64,000 nt of DNA from Jiangella alkaliphila (GCF_900105925.1 NZ_LT629791.1:1364001-1428000); one strand, 5' to 3'; counted from the first letter of the stretch, positions 25,276-36,000 are shown. Notes: generated from the letters alone by a model not told the origin. Made by a program: numbers and translations.

Positions 25276-26052
25276 TCAGGCCCGGGCCTGGCCGCTGAGC
25301 TGCTCGGAGAGGTCGCGGGCTGCCCGGGTCAGCAACGGGACGGCGCGGGCGACGAGGTCGTCGGTGACGCGGGTGGCCGGGCCGGAGATGGACAGCGCCA
25401 GCTTCGACGGCGCGTCGGGCACGGCGACGGCGACGCAGCGCACGCCGATCTCCTGCTCGCCCTCGTCGACGGCGTAGCCGCGGCCGGCCGTGCGGGTGAG
25501 CTCGCGGCCGAACTCGGCGGGGTCGGTGATGGTGTGCTCGGTCTGCTGCGCCATGCCGGTGCGCTGCAGCATCTCGCGCACCGTCCGCTCCGGCAGGGTG
25601 GCCAGCACGGCCTTGCCGACTGCGGTGCAGTGCGGCCAGACCCGGCGGCCGACCTCGGTGAACATCCGCATGGAATGGCGCGACGGCACCTGCGCCACGT
25701 ATACGATCTGGTCACCGTCGAGCATCGCGAGGTTCGCCGACTCGCCCAGCTCGTCGACCAGGTGAGTGAGCTGCGGCCGTGCCCACGTGCTGAGCATGGT
25801 CGAGGAGCTCTCGCCGAGCCTGATCAGGCGCGGCCCGAGGGCGTAGCGTCGCGACGGCTCCTGACGCAGGTAGCCGAGGTCGACGAGCGTACGGACGATG
25901 CGGTGGATGGTCGGCAGCGGCAGCTGCGAGGCCGTGGCCAGCTGGGACAACCCCATGCTGCCGCCGTGGTCGGCCATGGTCTCGAGCAGGCCGAAGGCAC
26001 GCTCGACCGACTGCACGCCACCCGAGCGAGCCCGCGACGAGTCGGTTTCCAC
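25276..26052 (-). CDS. IclR-family transcriptional regulator
   Basis: A 258-residue regulator with an N-terminal winged helix (LSQLATASQLPLPTIHRIVR at about residues 36-55) and the IclR effector domain (VGKAVLATLPERTVREMLQR; GYAVDEGEQEIGVRCVAVAV). GTG at 26052 is the most likely start; no Shine-Dalgarno sequence is evident. It diverges from malic enzyme and lies between the glycolate oxidase and malate synthase genes, so glyoxylate or a related acid is a sensible effector. Confidence 0.85.
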   Translation of the reverse strand: METDSSRARSGGVQSVERAFGLLETMADHGGSMGLSQLATASQLPLPTIHRIVRTLVDLGYLRQEPSRRYALGPRLIRLGESSSTMLSTWARPQLTHLVDELGESANLAMLDGDQIVYVAQVPSRHSMRMFTEVGRRVWPHCTAVGKAVLATLPERTVREMLQRTGMAQQTEHTITDPAEFGRELTRTAGRGYAVDEGEQEIGVRCVAVAVPDAPSKLALSISGPATRVTDDLVARAVPLLTRAARDLSEQLSGQARA

Positions 26053-26075
26053 ACAGCAGACACTAACATCCGCAA

Positions 26076-26090
26076 TGCAAAATTTTCTGA
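26076..26090. promoter_or_regulatory. A/T-rich palindrome in the iclR-malic enzyme gap
   Basis: AAAATTTT at 26079-26086, within TGCAAAATTTTCTGA, stands out in a GC-rich intergenic region of 81 bp between divergent genes. IclR-family operators are often A/T-rich palindromes of about 15 bp, so this is a candidate IclR site. Confidence 0.4.
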
Positions 26091-26133
26091 TTTGGGCCGT
26101 CGCTGGCGGCCACAACCACACACTGGAGATGAG

Positions 26134-27519
26134 ATGGCAACGCCCAGCCCGGGATACGCGATCACGGTCCGCGTCGAGGCGCCGTCCTCGTCGACGGCCA
26201 CCAGCGGCCTGGCCGCCGCCGTCAGCGCGGCCGGCGGCGCGCTGACCGCCCTCGACGTCGTCGAGTCCTTCGCCGACCGCCTCGTCGTCGACGTCACCTG
26301 CGACGCCGTCGACTCCGACCACGGCGAGTCGATCACCAAGGCGCTGACACAGGTCGACGGCGTCACGGTCCGGAAGGTGAGCGACCGGACGTTCCTCATC
26401 CACCTCGGCGGCAAGCTCGAGGTCAACCCGAAGGTCCCGCTCAAGCACCGCGACGACCTCTCCCGCGCCTACACCCCCGGCGTCGCCCGGGTCTGCCTGG
26501 CGATCGCCGAGAACCCCGAGGACGCCCGCCGGCTCACCATCAAGCGCAACACCGTCGCCGTCGTCACCGACGGGTCGGCCGTCCTCGGGCTGGGCAACAT
26601 CGGCCCGGCGGCCGCGCTCCCGGTCATGGAGGGCAAGGCGGCGCTGTTCAAGCAGTTCGGCGGCGTCGACGCCTGGCCGGTCTGCCTCGACACCCAGGAC
26701 CCCGACGAGATCGTCTCGATCGTCAGGGCGCTCGCCCCGGTCTACGGCGGCATCAACCTCGAGGACATCTCCGCGCCGCGCTGCTTCGAGATCGAGGCGC
26801 GGCTGCGCGAGCTGCTCGACATCCCCGTCTTCCACGACGACCAGCACGGCACCGCGATCGTGGTGCTGGCGGCGCTCTACAACGCGCTGCGTGTGGTCGG
26901 GAAGCCGCTCGACGGCGTGCGTGTGGTCGTGAGCGGCGTTGGCGCGGCCGGCCACGCGATCATCCGGCTGCTGCACGCCCAGGGCGTCACCGACATCGTC
27001 GCCTGCGACCGCCACGGCGCCGTCCACCCCGACGGCGAGGGCCGCGACGAGTTCCGCCGCTGGATCGCCCAGAACACCAACCCGCGCGGCGCGACCGGCT
27101 CGCTGCGCGAGGTGCTGGCCGGCGCCGACGTGTTCATCGGCGTCTCCGGCCCGAACCTGCTCACCGGCGAGGACATCGCGACGATGGCGCCCGACGCGAT
27201 CGTGTTCGCGCTGGCCAACCCCGACCCCGAGGTCGACCCGATCGCCGCGCGCGAGCATGCCGCCGTCGTCGCCACCGGCCGATCGGACTTCCCGAACCAG
27301 ATCAACAACGTGCTGGCCTTCCCCGGGTTCTTCCGCGGCATGCTCGACGCCGGTGCGCACGAGATCACCGACGCCGCCATGCTGGCCGCCGCCCGGGCCA
27401 TCGCCGACGCCGTCGGCCCGGAGCAGGTGAACGCCAGCTACATCGTCCCGTCGGTGTTCGACCCCGAGGTCGCCCCGGCCGTCGCCGCCGCCGTCAAGCA
27501 CGCCGCCCACGCGAACTAG
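26134..27519 (+). CDS. NAD(P)-dependent malic enzyme with N-terminal ACT domain
   Basis: Converts malate to pyruvate and CO2, 461 residues. Residues about 8-85 form an ACT-like regulatory domain ([20 protein letters not shown]). The malic domain follows with [29 protein letters not shown] and the metal ligands in [11 protein letters not shown]. The NAD-binding fold is [17 protein letters not shown]. The small-subunit bacterial type with an ACT domain suggests allosteric control. GGAG lies upstream of the ATG at 26134. It would complete glycolate use by returning malate to pyruvate. Confidence 0.9.
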   Translation: MATPSPGYAITVRVEAPSSSTATSGLAAAVSAAGGALTALDVVESFADRLVVDVTCDAVDSDHGESITKALTQVDGVTVRKVSDRTFLIHLGGKLEVNPKVPLKHRDDLSRAYTPGVARVCLAIAENPEDARRLTIKRNTVAVVTDGSAVLGLGNIGPAAALPVMEGKAALFKQFGGVDAWPVCLDTQDPDEIVSIVRALAPVYGGINLEDISAPRCFEIEARLRELLDIPVFHDDQHGTAIVVLAALYNALRVVGKPLDGVRVVVSGVGAAGHAIIRLLHAQGVTDIVACDRHGAVHPDGEGRDEFRRWIAQNTNPRGATGSLREVLAGADVFIGVSGPNLLTGEDIATMAPDAIVFALANPDPEVDPIAAREHAAVVATGRSDFPNQINNVLAFPGFFRGMLDAGAHEITDAAMLAAARAIADAVGPEQVNASYIVPSVFDPEVAPAVAAAVKHAAHAN

Positions 27520-27611
27520 TTCGAATCGTTCTGGTCAGTGGTCTGGGCTCGCCCACCCCCACCGGTCGGCGCAGTCCGGCTGGAGGCCGGGCGTGAGGGA
27601 CACTCGCGGAG

Positions 27612-27630
27612 CGTCACGAAATTCGTGACG
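27612..27630. repeat. Perfect 19-bp palindrome in the malic enzyme-aceB gap
   Basis: CGTCACGAAATTCGTGACG reads identically on both strands apart from its central A. It lies about 90 bp beyond the malic enzyme stop and 45 bp before the large terminator. It could be an isolated operator or a small hairpin; no promoter is obvious beside it. Confidence 0.5.
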
Positions 27631-27673
27631 TTTGCCATCTGCATTCACGCGAGCGCCTGACAGCCTCGCTCGA

Positions 27674-27720
27674 AACGCGAGACCCGCCGCCCGGCACATC
27701 CGGACGGCGGGTCTCGCGTT
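27674..27720. terminator. Bidirectional terminator between malic enzyme and malate synthase
   Basis: AACGCGAGACCCGCCG (27674-27689) pairs perfectly with CGGCGGGTCTCGCGTT (27705-27720), a 16-bp stem with an inner CCGG/CCGG. It lies between converging genes. T's on each side are few, as usual in actinomycetes. Confidence 0.8.
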
Positions 27721-27739
27721 GCGGCATCCCGCGACGGTG

Positions 27740-29335
27740 TCAGGGCATGCGCTCGTAGGCGGGCAGGGTGAGGAAGTCGGTGTAGTCGTCGGCCAGGGCG
27801 AGGTCGGTGAAGGTGGCCCTGGCCTCGGCCCAGTGACCGCCGCCGAACGCGTCGGCGCCGATGCGCTGCTCGATGGCCGCGCACTCCTCGTCGATGAGGC
27901 GCTGGACCAGCTCGGGGGTGACCCGCTGGCCGTCGGCCAGTTCGACGCCGTTGTGCAGCCACTGCCAGACCTGGCTGCGGCTGATCTCGGCGGTCGCGGC
28001 GTCCTCCATGAGGTTGTTGATGCCGACGGCGCCGGTGCCGCCCAGCCAGTGGGCGAGGTACTGGATGCCGACGGAGATGTTGCTGCGCAGGCCGGCCTCG
28101 GTGACGTCGCCGGGCGTCGAGGCGACGTCGAGCAGCTGGGCGGCGGTGACGTGGACGTCGTCGCGGGCGCGGTCGATCTGGTTCGGGCGGTCGCCGAGGA
28201 CGGCGGTGAACGCCTCGCGGCAGACCTCGACCATGCCCGGGTGGGCCACCCAGGAGCCGTCGAAGCCGTCGCCGGCCTCGCGGGTCTTGTCGTCCTTCAC
28301 CTTGGCGAACGCGGCCTCGTTGATCTCCGGGTCGCGGCTGGGGATGAACGCGGCCATGCCGCCGATGGCGTGCGCGCCGCGCTTGTGGCACGTGCGCACC
28401 AGCAGCTCGGTATAGGCGCGCATGAACGGCACCGTCATGGTGACGGAGTTGCGGTCGGGCAGGACGAAGTCGGTGCCGCGGGTGCGGTGGGTCTTGATGA
28501 CGCTGAACATGTAGTCCCAGCGGCCGGCGTTGAGCCCCGCGGAGTGCTCGCGCAGCTCGTAGAGGATCTCCTCCATCTCGAACGCCGCCGGGTAGGTCTC
28601 GATGAGGACGGTCGCGCGGATGGTGCCGCGCGGGATGCCCAGCGCCTCCTGGCCGATGACGAACGCCTCGTTCCACAGGCGCGCCTCGAGGTGGCTCTCC
28701 ATCTTCGGCAGGTAGAAGTACGGCCCCTGGCCGCGGTCGAGCTGCTTGCGCCCGCTGGTGGCGAGGTACAGCGCGAAGTCGACCAGCCCGCCCGACGTCG
28801 GCTCGCCGTCGACGGTGATGTGCTTCTCGGGCAGGTGCCAGCCGCGCGGCCGGACGACGATGGTGGCCAGCGGCTGGTCGGTGCGCAGCGCGTAGTGCTT
28901 GCCGTCGGGGTTGGTGAACTCGATCGTCGCGTCGATGGCGTCGCTCAGGTTGAGCTGCCCCTGGACGACGTTCTCCCACAGCGGCGTGTTGGCGTCCTCC
29001 TGGTCGGCCAGCCACACCTTGGCGCCGGAGTTGAGCGCGTTGATGGTCATCTTGCGGTCGGTCGGACCGGTGATCTCGACCCGGCGGTCCTCCAGGCCCG
29101 GCGCCGGCGGCGCGACCCGCCACGAGTCGTCCTCGCGGACGTCCTTGGTCTCGGCGAGGAAGTCGAGGTCGGCGCCCGCGGCCACGGCGGCGGTCCGTTC
29201 GGCGCGACGGCGCAGCAAATCGAGGCGGCGCGGGTTCAGCTCCCGGTGCAACCGCTCGATCAGGGCCAGCGCGGCAGGGGTCAACACCTCGTCGAACCGT
29301 TCGTGCATCGGACCGGTGACCTCGATACCCGCCAT
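27740..29335 (-). CDS. aceB: Malate synthase A
   Basis: Condenses glyoxylate with acetyl-CoA to malate, 531 residues, the usual length for malate synthase A. Recognisable motifs are TGPTDRKMTINALNSGAKVW, LADQEDANTP, TVLIETYPAAFEMEEILYEL (catalytic and Mg-binding region), GRWDYMFSVIKTHR and GGMAAFIP. The ATG at 29335 has GAGGAGC upstream. With glcDEF it forms a glycolate-to-malate route. No isocitrate lyase gene is in the window. Confidence 0.95.
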   Translation of the reverse strand: MAGIEVTGPMHERFDEVLTPAALALIERLHRELNPRRLDLLRRRAERTAAVAAGADLDFLAETKDVREDDSWRVAPPAPGLEDRRVEITGPTDRKMTINALNSGAKVWLADQEDANTPLWENVVQGQLNLSDAIDATIEFTNPDGKHYALRTDQPLATIVVRPRGWHLPEKHITVDGEPTSGGLVDFALYLATSGRKQLDRGQGPYFYLPKMESHLEARLWNEAFVIGQEALGIPRGTIRATVLIETYPAAFEMEEILYELREHSAGLNAGRWDYMFSVIKTHRTRGTDFVLPDRNSVTMTVPFMRAYTELLVRTCHKRGAHAIGGMAAFIPSRDPEINEAAFAKVKDDKTREAGDGFDGSWVAHPGMVEVCREAFTAVLGDRPNQIDRARDDVHVTAAQLLDVASTPGDVTEAGLRSNISVGIQYLAHWLGGTGAVGINNLMEDAATAEISRSQVWQWLHNGVELADGQRVTPELVQRLIDEECAAIEQRIGADAFGGGHWAEARATFTDLALADDYTDFLTLPAYERMP

Positions 29336-29351
29336 CGTGCGCTCCTCGAAA

Positions 29352-29386
29352 TTCCGCGATTCGGAAACTGCTATCTGTATAACAGA
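29352..29386 (-). promoter_or_regulatory. Operator-like repeats upstream of aceB
   Basis: Two inverted repeats lie 17-51 bp before the aceB start: TTCCG-N5-CGGAA (29352-29366) and TCTGT-ATA-ACAGA (29374-29386). The first has the spacing and TTCC/GGAA halves of IclR-family sites. Control by the IclR protein encoded at 25276-26052 is inferred. Confidence 0.45.
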
Positions 29387-29441
29387 ATACGAGGGGCGTG
29401 AAGGGGTGGTCAACCGGGATGCGCGATGCGGGTCAGGCGAC

Positions 29442-29476
29442 GGCCCCCGGACCGTGGGTGGAACGGTCCGAGGGCC
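29442..29476 (-). terminator. Terminator of the acyl-CoA dehydrogenase gene
   Basis: GGCCCCCGGACCGT (29442-29455) pairs with ACGGTCCGAGGGCC (29463-29476), a 14-bp stem with one mismatch and a 7-base loop, directly beyond the stop codon of the leftward acyl-CoA dehydrogenase gene. Confidence 0.65.
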
Positions 29477-29509
29477 GACGGATCGGGGGCGGCGGTCAGT
29501 CGCGACGGG

Positions 29510-31369
29510 TCAGAAGGCGGCCTCGTCGAGGTCCATGAGGGCGTTGTCGGTGGCCTCGGCCACGGCCCGCTCGGCCGCGAGCCGCGGCAGCACCTGCCGG
29601 GCGAAGAACTGCGCGGCCGCCACCTTGCCCTCGTAGAACGCCTGGTCCTTCTCGGCGACCTCGCCGTCGAGCCTGGTCAGGGCCACGGCAGCCTGACGGA
29701 GCAGCAGCCAGGCGACCACGAGGTCGCCGGCGCCGAGCAGCAGCCGGGTGGTGTTGAGGCCGACCTTGTAGACGTTGCGGACGTCGCCGCCCTCGGTGCG
29801 CTCGTCGGCGGACATGAGGAAGCCGACCATCGTGCCGAGGATGCCCTGGACGTCGGCCAGCGCCTTGGCCAGCAGCTCGCGCTCGACCTTCAACCGGCCG
29901 CCGCCCAACTCGTCGTCGACGGTCTGCTGGATCTGCTGCGACAGCCAGCCGAGGGCCTGGCCGTTGTCGCGGACGATCTTGCGGAAGAAGAAGTCCTGAC
30001 CCTGGATGGCCGTGGTGCCCTCGTACAGGGTGTCGATCTTGGCGTCGCGGACGTACTGCTCGAGCGGGTAGTCCTGCAGGAAGCCCGAGCCGCCGAAGGT
30101 CTGCAGCGACTCCGAGCCGAGCAGCACCCACGACCGCTCCGAGCCGTAGCCCTTGACGATCGGCAGCAGCAGGTCGTTGACGCGCTCGGCGTTCTCGTCG
30201 GTCTCGCCGCGCGCCGCCGCGGCCGCGACGGCGTCCTGCATGGTGGCGGTGTAGAGGACCAGCGCCCGCATGCCCTCGGCGTGCGCCTTCTGGGTCATCA
30301 GCGAGCGGCGGACGTCGGGGTGGTGGGTGATGGTGACGCGGGGCGCGGTCTTGTCGTTGGCCCGGGTGAGGTCGGCGCCCTGGACGCGCTCCTTGGCGTA
30401 GTCGAGCGCGTTGAGGTAGCCGGAGGAGAGCGTCGCGATGGCCTTCGTGCCGACCATCATGCGGGCGTACTCGATGACCTGGAACATCTGCGCGATGCCG
30501 TCGTGGACGTCGCCGAGCAGCCAGCCCGTGGCCGGCTCGCCGTCGCCGAAGGTGAGCTCGCAGGTCGTCGAGACCTTGAGGCCCATCTTCTTCTCGACGT
30601 TGGTGGCGTAGACGCCGTTGCGCTCGCCCAGTTCGCCGGTCGCGGGGTCGAACCGGATCTTCGGCACCACGAACAGCGACAGCCCCTTGGTGCCCGGGCC
30701 GCCGGCACCCTCGACGCCGACCGGCCGGGCGAGCACGAGGTGGACGATGTTCTCGCTCATGTCGTGCTCGCCGGAGGTGATGAAGCGCTTGACGCCCTCG
30801 ACGTGCCAGGTGCCGTCGGGCTGCGGGTACGCCTTGGTGGTGCCGGCACCGACGTCGGAGCCGGCGTCGGGCTCGGTGAGCACCATGGTGGCCGCCCACT
30901 GCCGCTCGATCATGATCTCGGCGATGCGCTTCTGCGCCTCGGTGGCGTTGCGCCAGATGACGCTGGCGAACGACGGGCCCGACGCGTACATCCAGGCGGC
31001 GGCGTTGGAGCCGAGGATCAGCTCGGCGGCGCCCCAGAACACCGACGGCGGCAGCGGCGTGCCGCCCAGGCCCTCGGGCAGCGCGAAGCGCCAGAGCTCG
31101 GAGTCCATCAGCGCGGCGAAGCTCTTCTTGAACGCCTCGGGGAGCGCGACGGTGCGGGCGGCGGGGTCGTAGACCGGCGGCGTGCGGTCGGACTCGACGT
31201 ACGAGGCGGCGAGGTCTTCGCGGCTCATGCGGTCGACCTCGGCCAGGATGCTGCGCACGGTGTCGGCGTCGAACTCCTCGTAGCGCCCGCTGCCCAACTG
31301 CGCGTCGCTGCCGAACACGTCGAACAGCGCGAACTCGATGTCGCGCAGGTTGGACCTGTAGTGGCTCAT
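29510..31369 (-). CDS. Acyl-CoA dehydrogenase, FadE5-like long form
   Basis: A flavoprotein catalysing the first step of fatty acyl-CoA beta-oxidation, 619 residues. The N-terminal [20 protein letters not shown] is the AcylCoA_DH_N extension of the long FadE5 group. The central domains show [35 protein letters not shown] and the catalytic glutamate in [16 protein letters not shown]. An extra C-terminal helical domain completes the protein. GGAGG precedes the ATG. Two operator-like repeats lie just upstream. Confidence 0.9.
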   Translation of the reverse strand: MSHYRSNLRDIEFALFDVFGSDAQLGSGRYEEFDADTVRSILAEVDRMSREDLAASYVESDRTPPVYDPAARTVALPEAFKKSFAALMDSELWRFALPEGLGGTPLPPSVFWGAAELILGSNAAAWMYASGPSFASVIWRNATEAQKRIAEIMIERQWAATMVLTEPDAGSDVGAGTTKAYPQPDGTWHVEGVKRFITSGEHDMSENIVHLVLARPVGVEGAGGPGTKGLSLFVVPKIRFDPATGELGERNGVYATNVEKKMGLKVSTTCELTFGDGEPATGWLLGDVHDGIAQMFQVIEYARMMVGTKAIATLSSGYLNALDYAKERVQGADLTRANDKTAPRVTITHHPDVRRSLMTQKAHAEGMRALVLYTATMQDAVAAAAARGETDENAERVNDLLLPIVKGYGSERSWVLLGSESLQTFGGSGFLQDYPLEQYVRDAKIDTLYEGTTAIQGQDFFFRKIVRDNGQALGWLSQQIQQTVDDELGGGRLKVERELLAKALADVQGILGTMVGFLMSADERTEGGDVRNVYKVGLNTTRLLLGAGDLVVAWLLLRQAAVALTRLDGEVAEKDQAFYEGKVAAAQFFARQVLPRLAAERAVAEATDNALMDLDEAAF

Positions 31370-31387
31370 CGCATCCTCCGTCAGCAC

Positions 31388-31431
31388 GTTGCTACCAGCC
31401 GGTAACTCCATGGTGCTACTTGTCGGTAACT
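31388..31431 (-). promoter_or_regulatory. Two tandem operator-like repeats upstream of the acyl-CoA dehydrogenase gene
   Basis: Two 20-bp direct copies, 24 bp apart, at 31388-31407 and 31412-31431. On the gene strand each reads AGTTACC-N6/7-GTAGCA/GTAGCN, with inverted TAC/GTA halves in each copy. Such sites match TetR-family regulators of fatty acid genes. No such regulator is adjacent. Confidence 0.5.
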
Positions 31432-31471
31432 TCGCGCAACCCAGGAACGGCGGAGGCCCGGCGTCCGTCCC

Positions 31472-31972
31472 ATGGATATGCGACGACTAGGAACCCTCGC
31501 TGCGGTGGCCAGCATCGCCTTGCTGGCGGCCTGTGGCGGTAACGACAGCGGCGACGACACCACCGCCGTCCCTGGCGACTCTGGATCCGACGGCTCCACC
31601 GAACCGGCTGTGCCGATCGTCGGCAGCCGGTGGGTGCTCGAGGAACTGCAGGCCGCCGGCGCGACGGTCGCGGGCCAGTCCGACCCGGAGGCATATTTCG
31701 AGATCGACGAGAACGGCGACGTCACCGGCACGACCGGCTGCAACGGCTTCAGCGGGTCGGCTGAGGTGGGCGACGCCAGCATCACCTTCCAGCCGCTCAT
31801 CTCGACCCGCCGCGGCTGCTCCGGCGAGCTCGGCCAGATCGACACCCACATGCTGGCGGTGCTCAACGGCGAGGTCACGGTCGAGGTGACCGGCGACGCC
31901 CTGACGCTCACCAACACCGAGGGCGACTCGCTGAGCCTGCTCGCCTCCGACGCTCCGTCCACCGACCTCTGA
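31472..31972 (+). CDS. META-domain lipoprotein (HslJ-like)
   Basis: A 166-residue exported lipoprotein. The signal peptide ends LLAACGG, with the cysteine near residue 21. A Ser/Asp/Thr linker and one META domain ([49 protein letters not shown]) follow. META/HslJ proteins are small envelope proteins whose role is poorly known. A second ATG lies two codons in. It is followed 1 base later by a second META lipoprotein gene. Confidence 0.85.
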   Translation: MDMRRLGTLAAVASIALLAACGGNDSGDDTTAVPGDSGSDGSTEPAVPIVGSRWVLEELQAAGATVAGQSDPEAYFEIDENGDVTGTTGCNGFSGSAEVGDASITFQPLISTRRGCSGELGQIDTHMLAVLNGEVTVEVTGDALTLTNTEGDSLSLLASDAPSTDL

Positions 31973-31973
31973 C

Positions 31974-32750
31974 ATGCGACGCCCAGCGGGTGCCCTCTGC
32001 CTGCTGGGCGTCCTGATGCTCCTGGCCGCCTGCGGCGACTCCGCCGCAGGCACGGACGGTGGCGACGGCGGCGGCAACGAGCTGACCGGCCGCACCTTCG
32101 TCTCCACCGAGGACGTCGGCATCCCCGGCGGCGGCCCGCTGGACCTCACCTTCACCGACGACGGCCGGCTGCTGGCCACGGCCGGCTGCAACAGCGCCAA
32201 CGGGCCGGTCGAGCTGTCCGGCGGCCGGCTCGTCAGCGACCTCGGCCTGACGGAGATGGGCTGCGAGCCCGCCGTCATGGCCTCCGACGAGTGGCTGGTC
32301 GAGCTGCTGTCCGCCGAGCCGGCCTGGGAGCTGGCCGACGACGTGCTGGTGCTCACGGCGGGCGACCAGACGGTGTCGTTGACCGACCGCGACGTGCTGG
32401 AGCCGCCGGTCGAGCTGACCGGCCGGCAATGGGACATCGACGGGCTCACCGACGGCGCGACGGCATCGTCCGTGCCGGTGGGCGTCACGCCGTTCCTGCG
32501 CATCGACGGCGATGCCCTGACCGGCCACACCGGCTGCAACGCCATCGACGGCACCGTCACGATCGACGGCGACACCCTCACGGTCGCCGACCTCGGCATG
32601 ACCGACATGGCCTGTAACGGCGCGACGGGGTACGTCGAGGACGTCGTGCTCGCGGCGCTGGACGGCGCGGTCCGGTTCTCCATCACGGCCGACCGGTTGT
32701 CGCTGGAGGCGCCGAGCGGGTTCGGGGTGCAGGCGGTGTCCGCCGGTTGA
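31974..32750 (+). CDS. Double META-domain lipoprotein
   Basis: A 258-residue lipoprotein related to its upstream neighbour. The signal peptide ends LLAACGD near residue 21. Two META domains follow: GRTFVSTEDVGIPGGGPLDL with TAGCNSANGPVELSG, and GRQWDIDGLTDG with HTGCNAIDGTVTIDG. Each has the conserved paired cysteines (GC...GC). The gene begins 1 base after the previous stop, so it is translationally coupled; the pair is a tandem duplication with later domain doubling. Confidence 0.85.
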   Translation: MRRPAGALCLLGVLMLLAACGDSAAGTDGGDGGGNELTGRTFVSTEDVGIPGGGPLDLTFTDDGRLLATAGCNSANGPVELSGGRLVSDLGLTEMGCEPAVMASDEWLVELLSAEPAWELADDVLVLTAGDQTVSLTDRDVLEPPVELTGRQWDIDGLTDGATASSVPVGVTPFLRIDGDALTGHTGCNAIDGTVTIDGDTLTVADLGMTDMACNGATGYVEDVVLAALDGAVRFSITADRLSLEAPSGFGVQAVSAG

Positions 32751-32786
32751 CCGAAGGCGGCGCCGTTTGTCACGGTTCGGCGCGGC

Positions 32787-32806
32787 TTTCCACAACTGAT
32801 CCACAA
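32787..32806. other. DnaA-box-like sites before the beta-helix gene
   Basis: TTTCCACAA (32787-32795) and TGATCCACA (32797-32805) each resemble the 9-bp DnaA box. They are imperfect. Two exact boxes lie just after the same gene. Confidence 0.3.
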
Positions 32807-32859
32807 CCTGTGGGTCACGCTGCGTATCGACGCGTTGGTGCTCGCGTCGGCGCAGGTGA

Positions 32860-32892
32860 AAGACCCCTCGGGCCCTTACCCCGAGGGGTCTT
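32860..32892 (+). terminator. Rho-independent terminator after the META genes
   Basis: AAGACCCCTCGGG (32860-32872) pairs perfectly with CCCGAGGGGTCTT (32880-32892) around the loop CCCTTAC, followed by a T-rich tail. It nearly repeats the hairpin at 37011-37043, with the same loop. Confidence 0.9.
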
Positions 32893-33029
32893 CTTGATTC
32901 TTATCGCATCCGCGGATGAACGCCGCGTAACGACACGGCGTATCGCCGGGATCGCTTCGAGCTGGTCCGTCCGTATACAACCGCTTTGCCGTTGCCGTTA
33001 CATTGATCACCGACAACGGCGAGGATGAG

Positions 33030-36000
33030 ATGGCCGGACCGGGAGGCAGCGTGCGCGACAGGCTCAGCCGGGCCGAGTCAGCGCTGCGGGCGGCCGTGGC
33101 GCGCGGCGGCGAGGCCGACCTCGGACGCGACATCGATCCCCGCTCCGTCGAGTCCGCCGACGCGTGGGACGAGTCGCGTACCGTCCGGGCCCGCATCGTC
33201 GACGAGCTGCTCCGCGACCCCGGCGGGGTGCCCGGCGCCGCCGTCCGGCTCACCGGCGCGCGCATCACCGGCGGCCTGCAGCTGCGCTACGGGCGCCTGG
33301 AGCGGCCGCTGCGGCTGGACATGTGCTGGATCGACGACCTCCTCGCGCTCGCGGAGCTGACCGCGGCCGGCGTCGAGCTGGTCCGCTGCCGGGTGCCCGA
33401 CCTGCGTGCGGAGTCCGTCGACGTGCAGAACGCGCTGTCGGTCCGCGAGTGCCTGGTCGGCTCGGTGAGCATGGTCGACACCCACGTGCACCGGTCGGCG
33501 TCGTTCGAGGACAGCCGTTTCCAGGGTCACTCCACGCTGTTCCACGCCCGCAACCTCAGCGTCGGCGGCGACCTGCTGCTCACCCGCGCGCGGCTGTTCG
33601 CGTCGTCCGGCGAGGCCGTCGACGCCGAGCGGCTGCGGGTCGACGGCGGCCTCGGCCTGGTCGGCGCGCGGGTCCGCGGCCCGATCGTGCTGTCGGGCGC
33701 GACGGTGGCCGGCCGGGTCGACCTCACCGACGCCGTCCTGCGCAACCGGCACGGTGTCGCGCTGGACGCCCGCCGGCTGGTCGCGGGCGGCGTGCAGGGC
33801 CGCGGCCTGCGCTGCAGCGGCGCCATCGACCTCGGCCATGCGACCATCGCCGGCAGCGTCGTGTTCGACGCCGCGGTGCTGGCCAACCCCGGCGGCGACG
33901 CGCTGATCGCCAGCGACATCGAGGCCGACCGGCTGGAGGCCGAGAACGGCACCCGCATCCTCGGCCGCATGCTGATCCCACGCGGGGTCGTCCGCGACAC
34001 CCTCGCGCTGAGCGGCGTCGAGATCAGCAACCCCGGCGGGTACGCGCTGGTCGGCATCGGCGCCGCGGTCGGCTCCCTGGTGGCCGACCGCGCCCGGCTG
34101 GTCGGCCGCGTCATGCTGGACGAGATGGAGGCGACGTCGGTCCGGCTCGTCGGCACCCGGGTCACCAACCCGGACGACTCGTGGGCGGTGAGCCTGCAGT
34201 CGGCGACGGTCCGTCGCGACCTCAACCTCGAGCGGCTGTCCGCCATGGGCGGGCTGAACATCAAGGGCATCCGGGTCGGCGCGGCGGTCTTCCTCAGCGG
34301 CGCGAACCTCGACGGCGGCTACCGCGCGCTGGCCGCGTCGCGGGCCGTGATCGGCGAGCGGCTGGTGCTCGGCCGGCGGTTCCGCTGCCGCGGCGACATC
34401 GACCTCGCCCACGCCGACCTCGGCAAGAGCCTGGCCATGGACGGCGTCCGGGTGCAGGGTCAGCTGCGGCTGTTCCAGGCCCGGGTCCGCAGCGACGTGC
34501 TGCTGCGCGGCGCCTACATCGAGGCGTCCGGCATGGGCGTCGACGCCATCGGGCTGCGGGTCGACGGCCGGTTCACCGCCCGCGGCATGGTCTGCGACGG
34601 CGCCGTCCGGCTCACCGCGGCGGTCGCTGACAGCGTCGTGCTGACCGGCGCGCAGATCTACAACCCCGACGGCAACGCGCTGATCGCGCCGCGCATCGAC
34701 GTCCGCGGCGACCTCGTCGTCGGCAACGACCCGTACTCCACCGACCTCGGCGGCTTCTGGGCCGACGGCGGCGTCGTCATGCGCGACGGCAAGGTCGGCG
34801 GCGACCTCGTGTTCGACGGCGCCGAGTTGCGCCGCCCCGACCATCGGGCGCTCGACGGCACCGGCATGCAGGTGGGCGGCAAGGTCTCGTTCGAGCGGGC
34901 CGAGATCGAGGGCACCGTCTCCTTCGACCAGGCGCACGTGCGGCGCCGGTTCGTGCTCAGCGGCTCGACGCTGGCCGGGCACGGCGTCGGGTCGGCCGAC
35001 GGGTCGATCGTGTTCAGTGCGATCCAGGCGACGTCCGACGAGTTCCTCGTCGACGGCGGCGAGTTCCGCGGCGCGCTGCGGCTCACCGGGTCGACCTTCT
35101 CGGCCGGGCTGAGCCTGCGCCATGCGCGCTTCGCCGCGCCCGGACGGACGGCACTGCTGCTGCCGGAGGTCCGCTGTGGGGTGTTCCGGCTGACCCGGCT
35201 TGACGTCGACGGCGCGGTCGTGCTCGCGCGGACGCGGGTGGGCGGCGACCTCATCCTCGACGGCGGCCGCTATCACCACCCGGGCCGGATCGCCGTCGAC
35301 GCCGCCCAGGTCGTGGTCGGCAGCTCGTTCCAGCTCCGCGACGCCGAGCTGACCGGCGGTGTGGCGCTGCGGCGGGCCGAGGTGGGCTTCAGCGTCGTGC
35401 TGACCGACGTGCACGGCGTGATCGGCGAGCGCAACGACGGCCGGGTGCCCGTCGGGGAGATCGTCGCGGCCGCCGGGCTCAAGGTCGAGGGCAACCTGGA
35501 GTGCCGCGACGTCGAGCTGACCGGGCAGTTCTCGCTGGCCGAGGTGGCCCTGACCGGCCGGCTGCTGGTCCGCGGCCGCACCACGCTGACGAACCCGGGC
35601 CGCACCGCGGTGTTCGCGCCGAACCTGCAGGTGTCCGGGGCGGTCGAGCTCGGCTCGCGGCGCTCCACCGGCAACGGCCCCCTGACCATCGTCGGCGAGG
35701 TGCGCCTGGACCGCGCGCACATCGGCGAGCTCTCCTGCGAACAGGTCACCATCAGCCAGGACCACACCGCCGACGCCCCGAAGGCCGGCACCGAGCAGGA
35801 GCGGCCGCTGGTCAGCCTGCACGAGGCCGTGGTGGCCCGGCGGATCCTCATGAACGACCTGAACGTCGCCGCCACCACGGCGCGTGAGGCGCGGACGCTG
35901 ATCGACCTGTCCGAGCTGCAGGCCGGCACGGTCGAGCTGCCGGCCGGCGAGATCGCCGTCGACCTGCGCGAGTCCGAGGTCCGCACGCTGGTGATGGACC

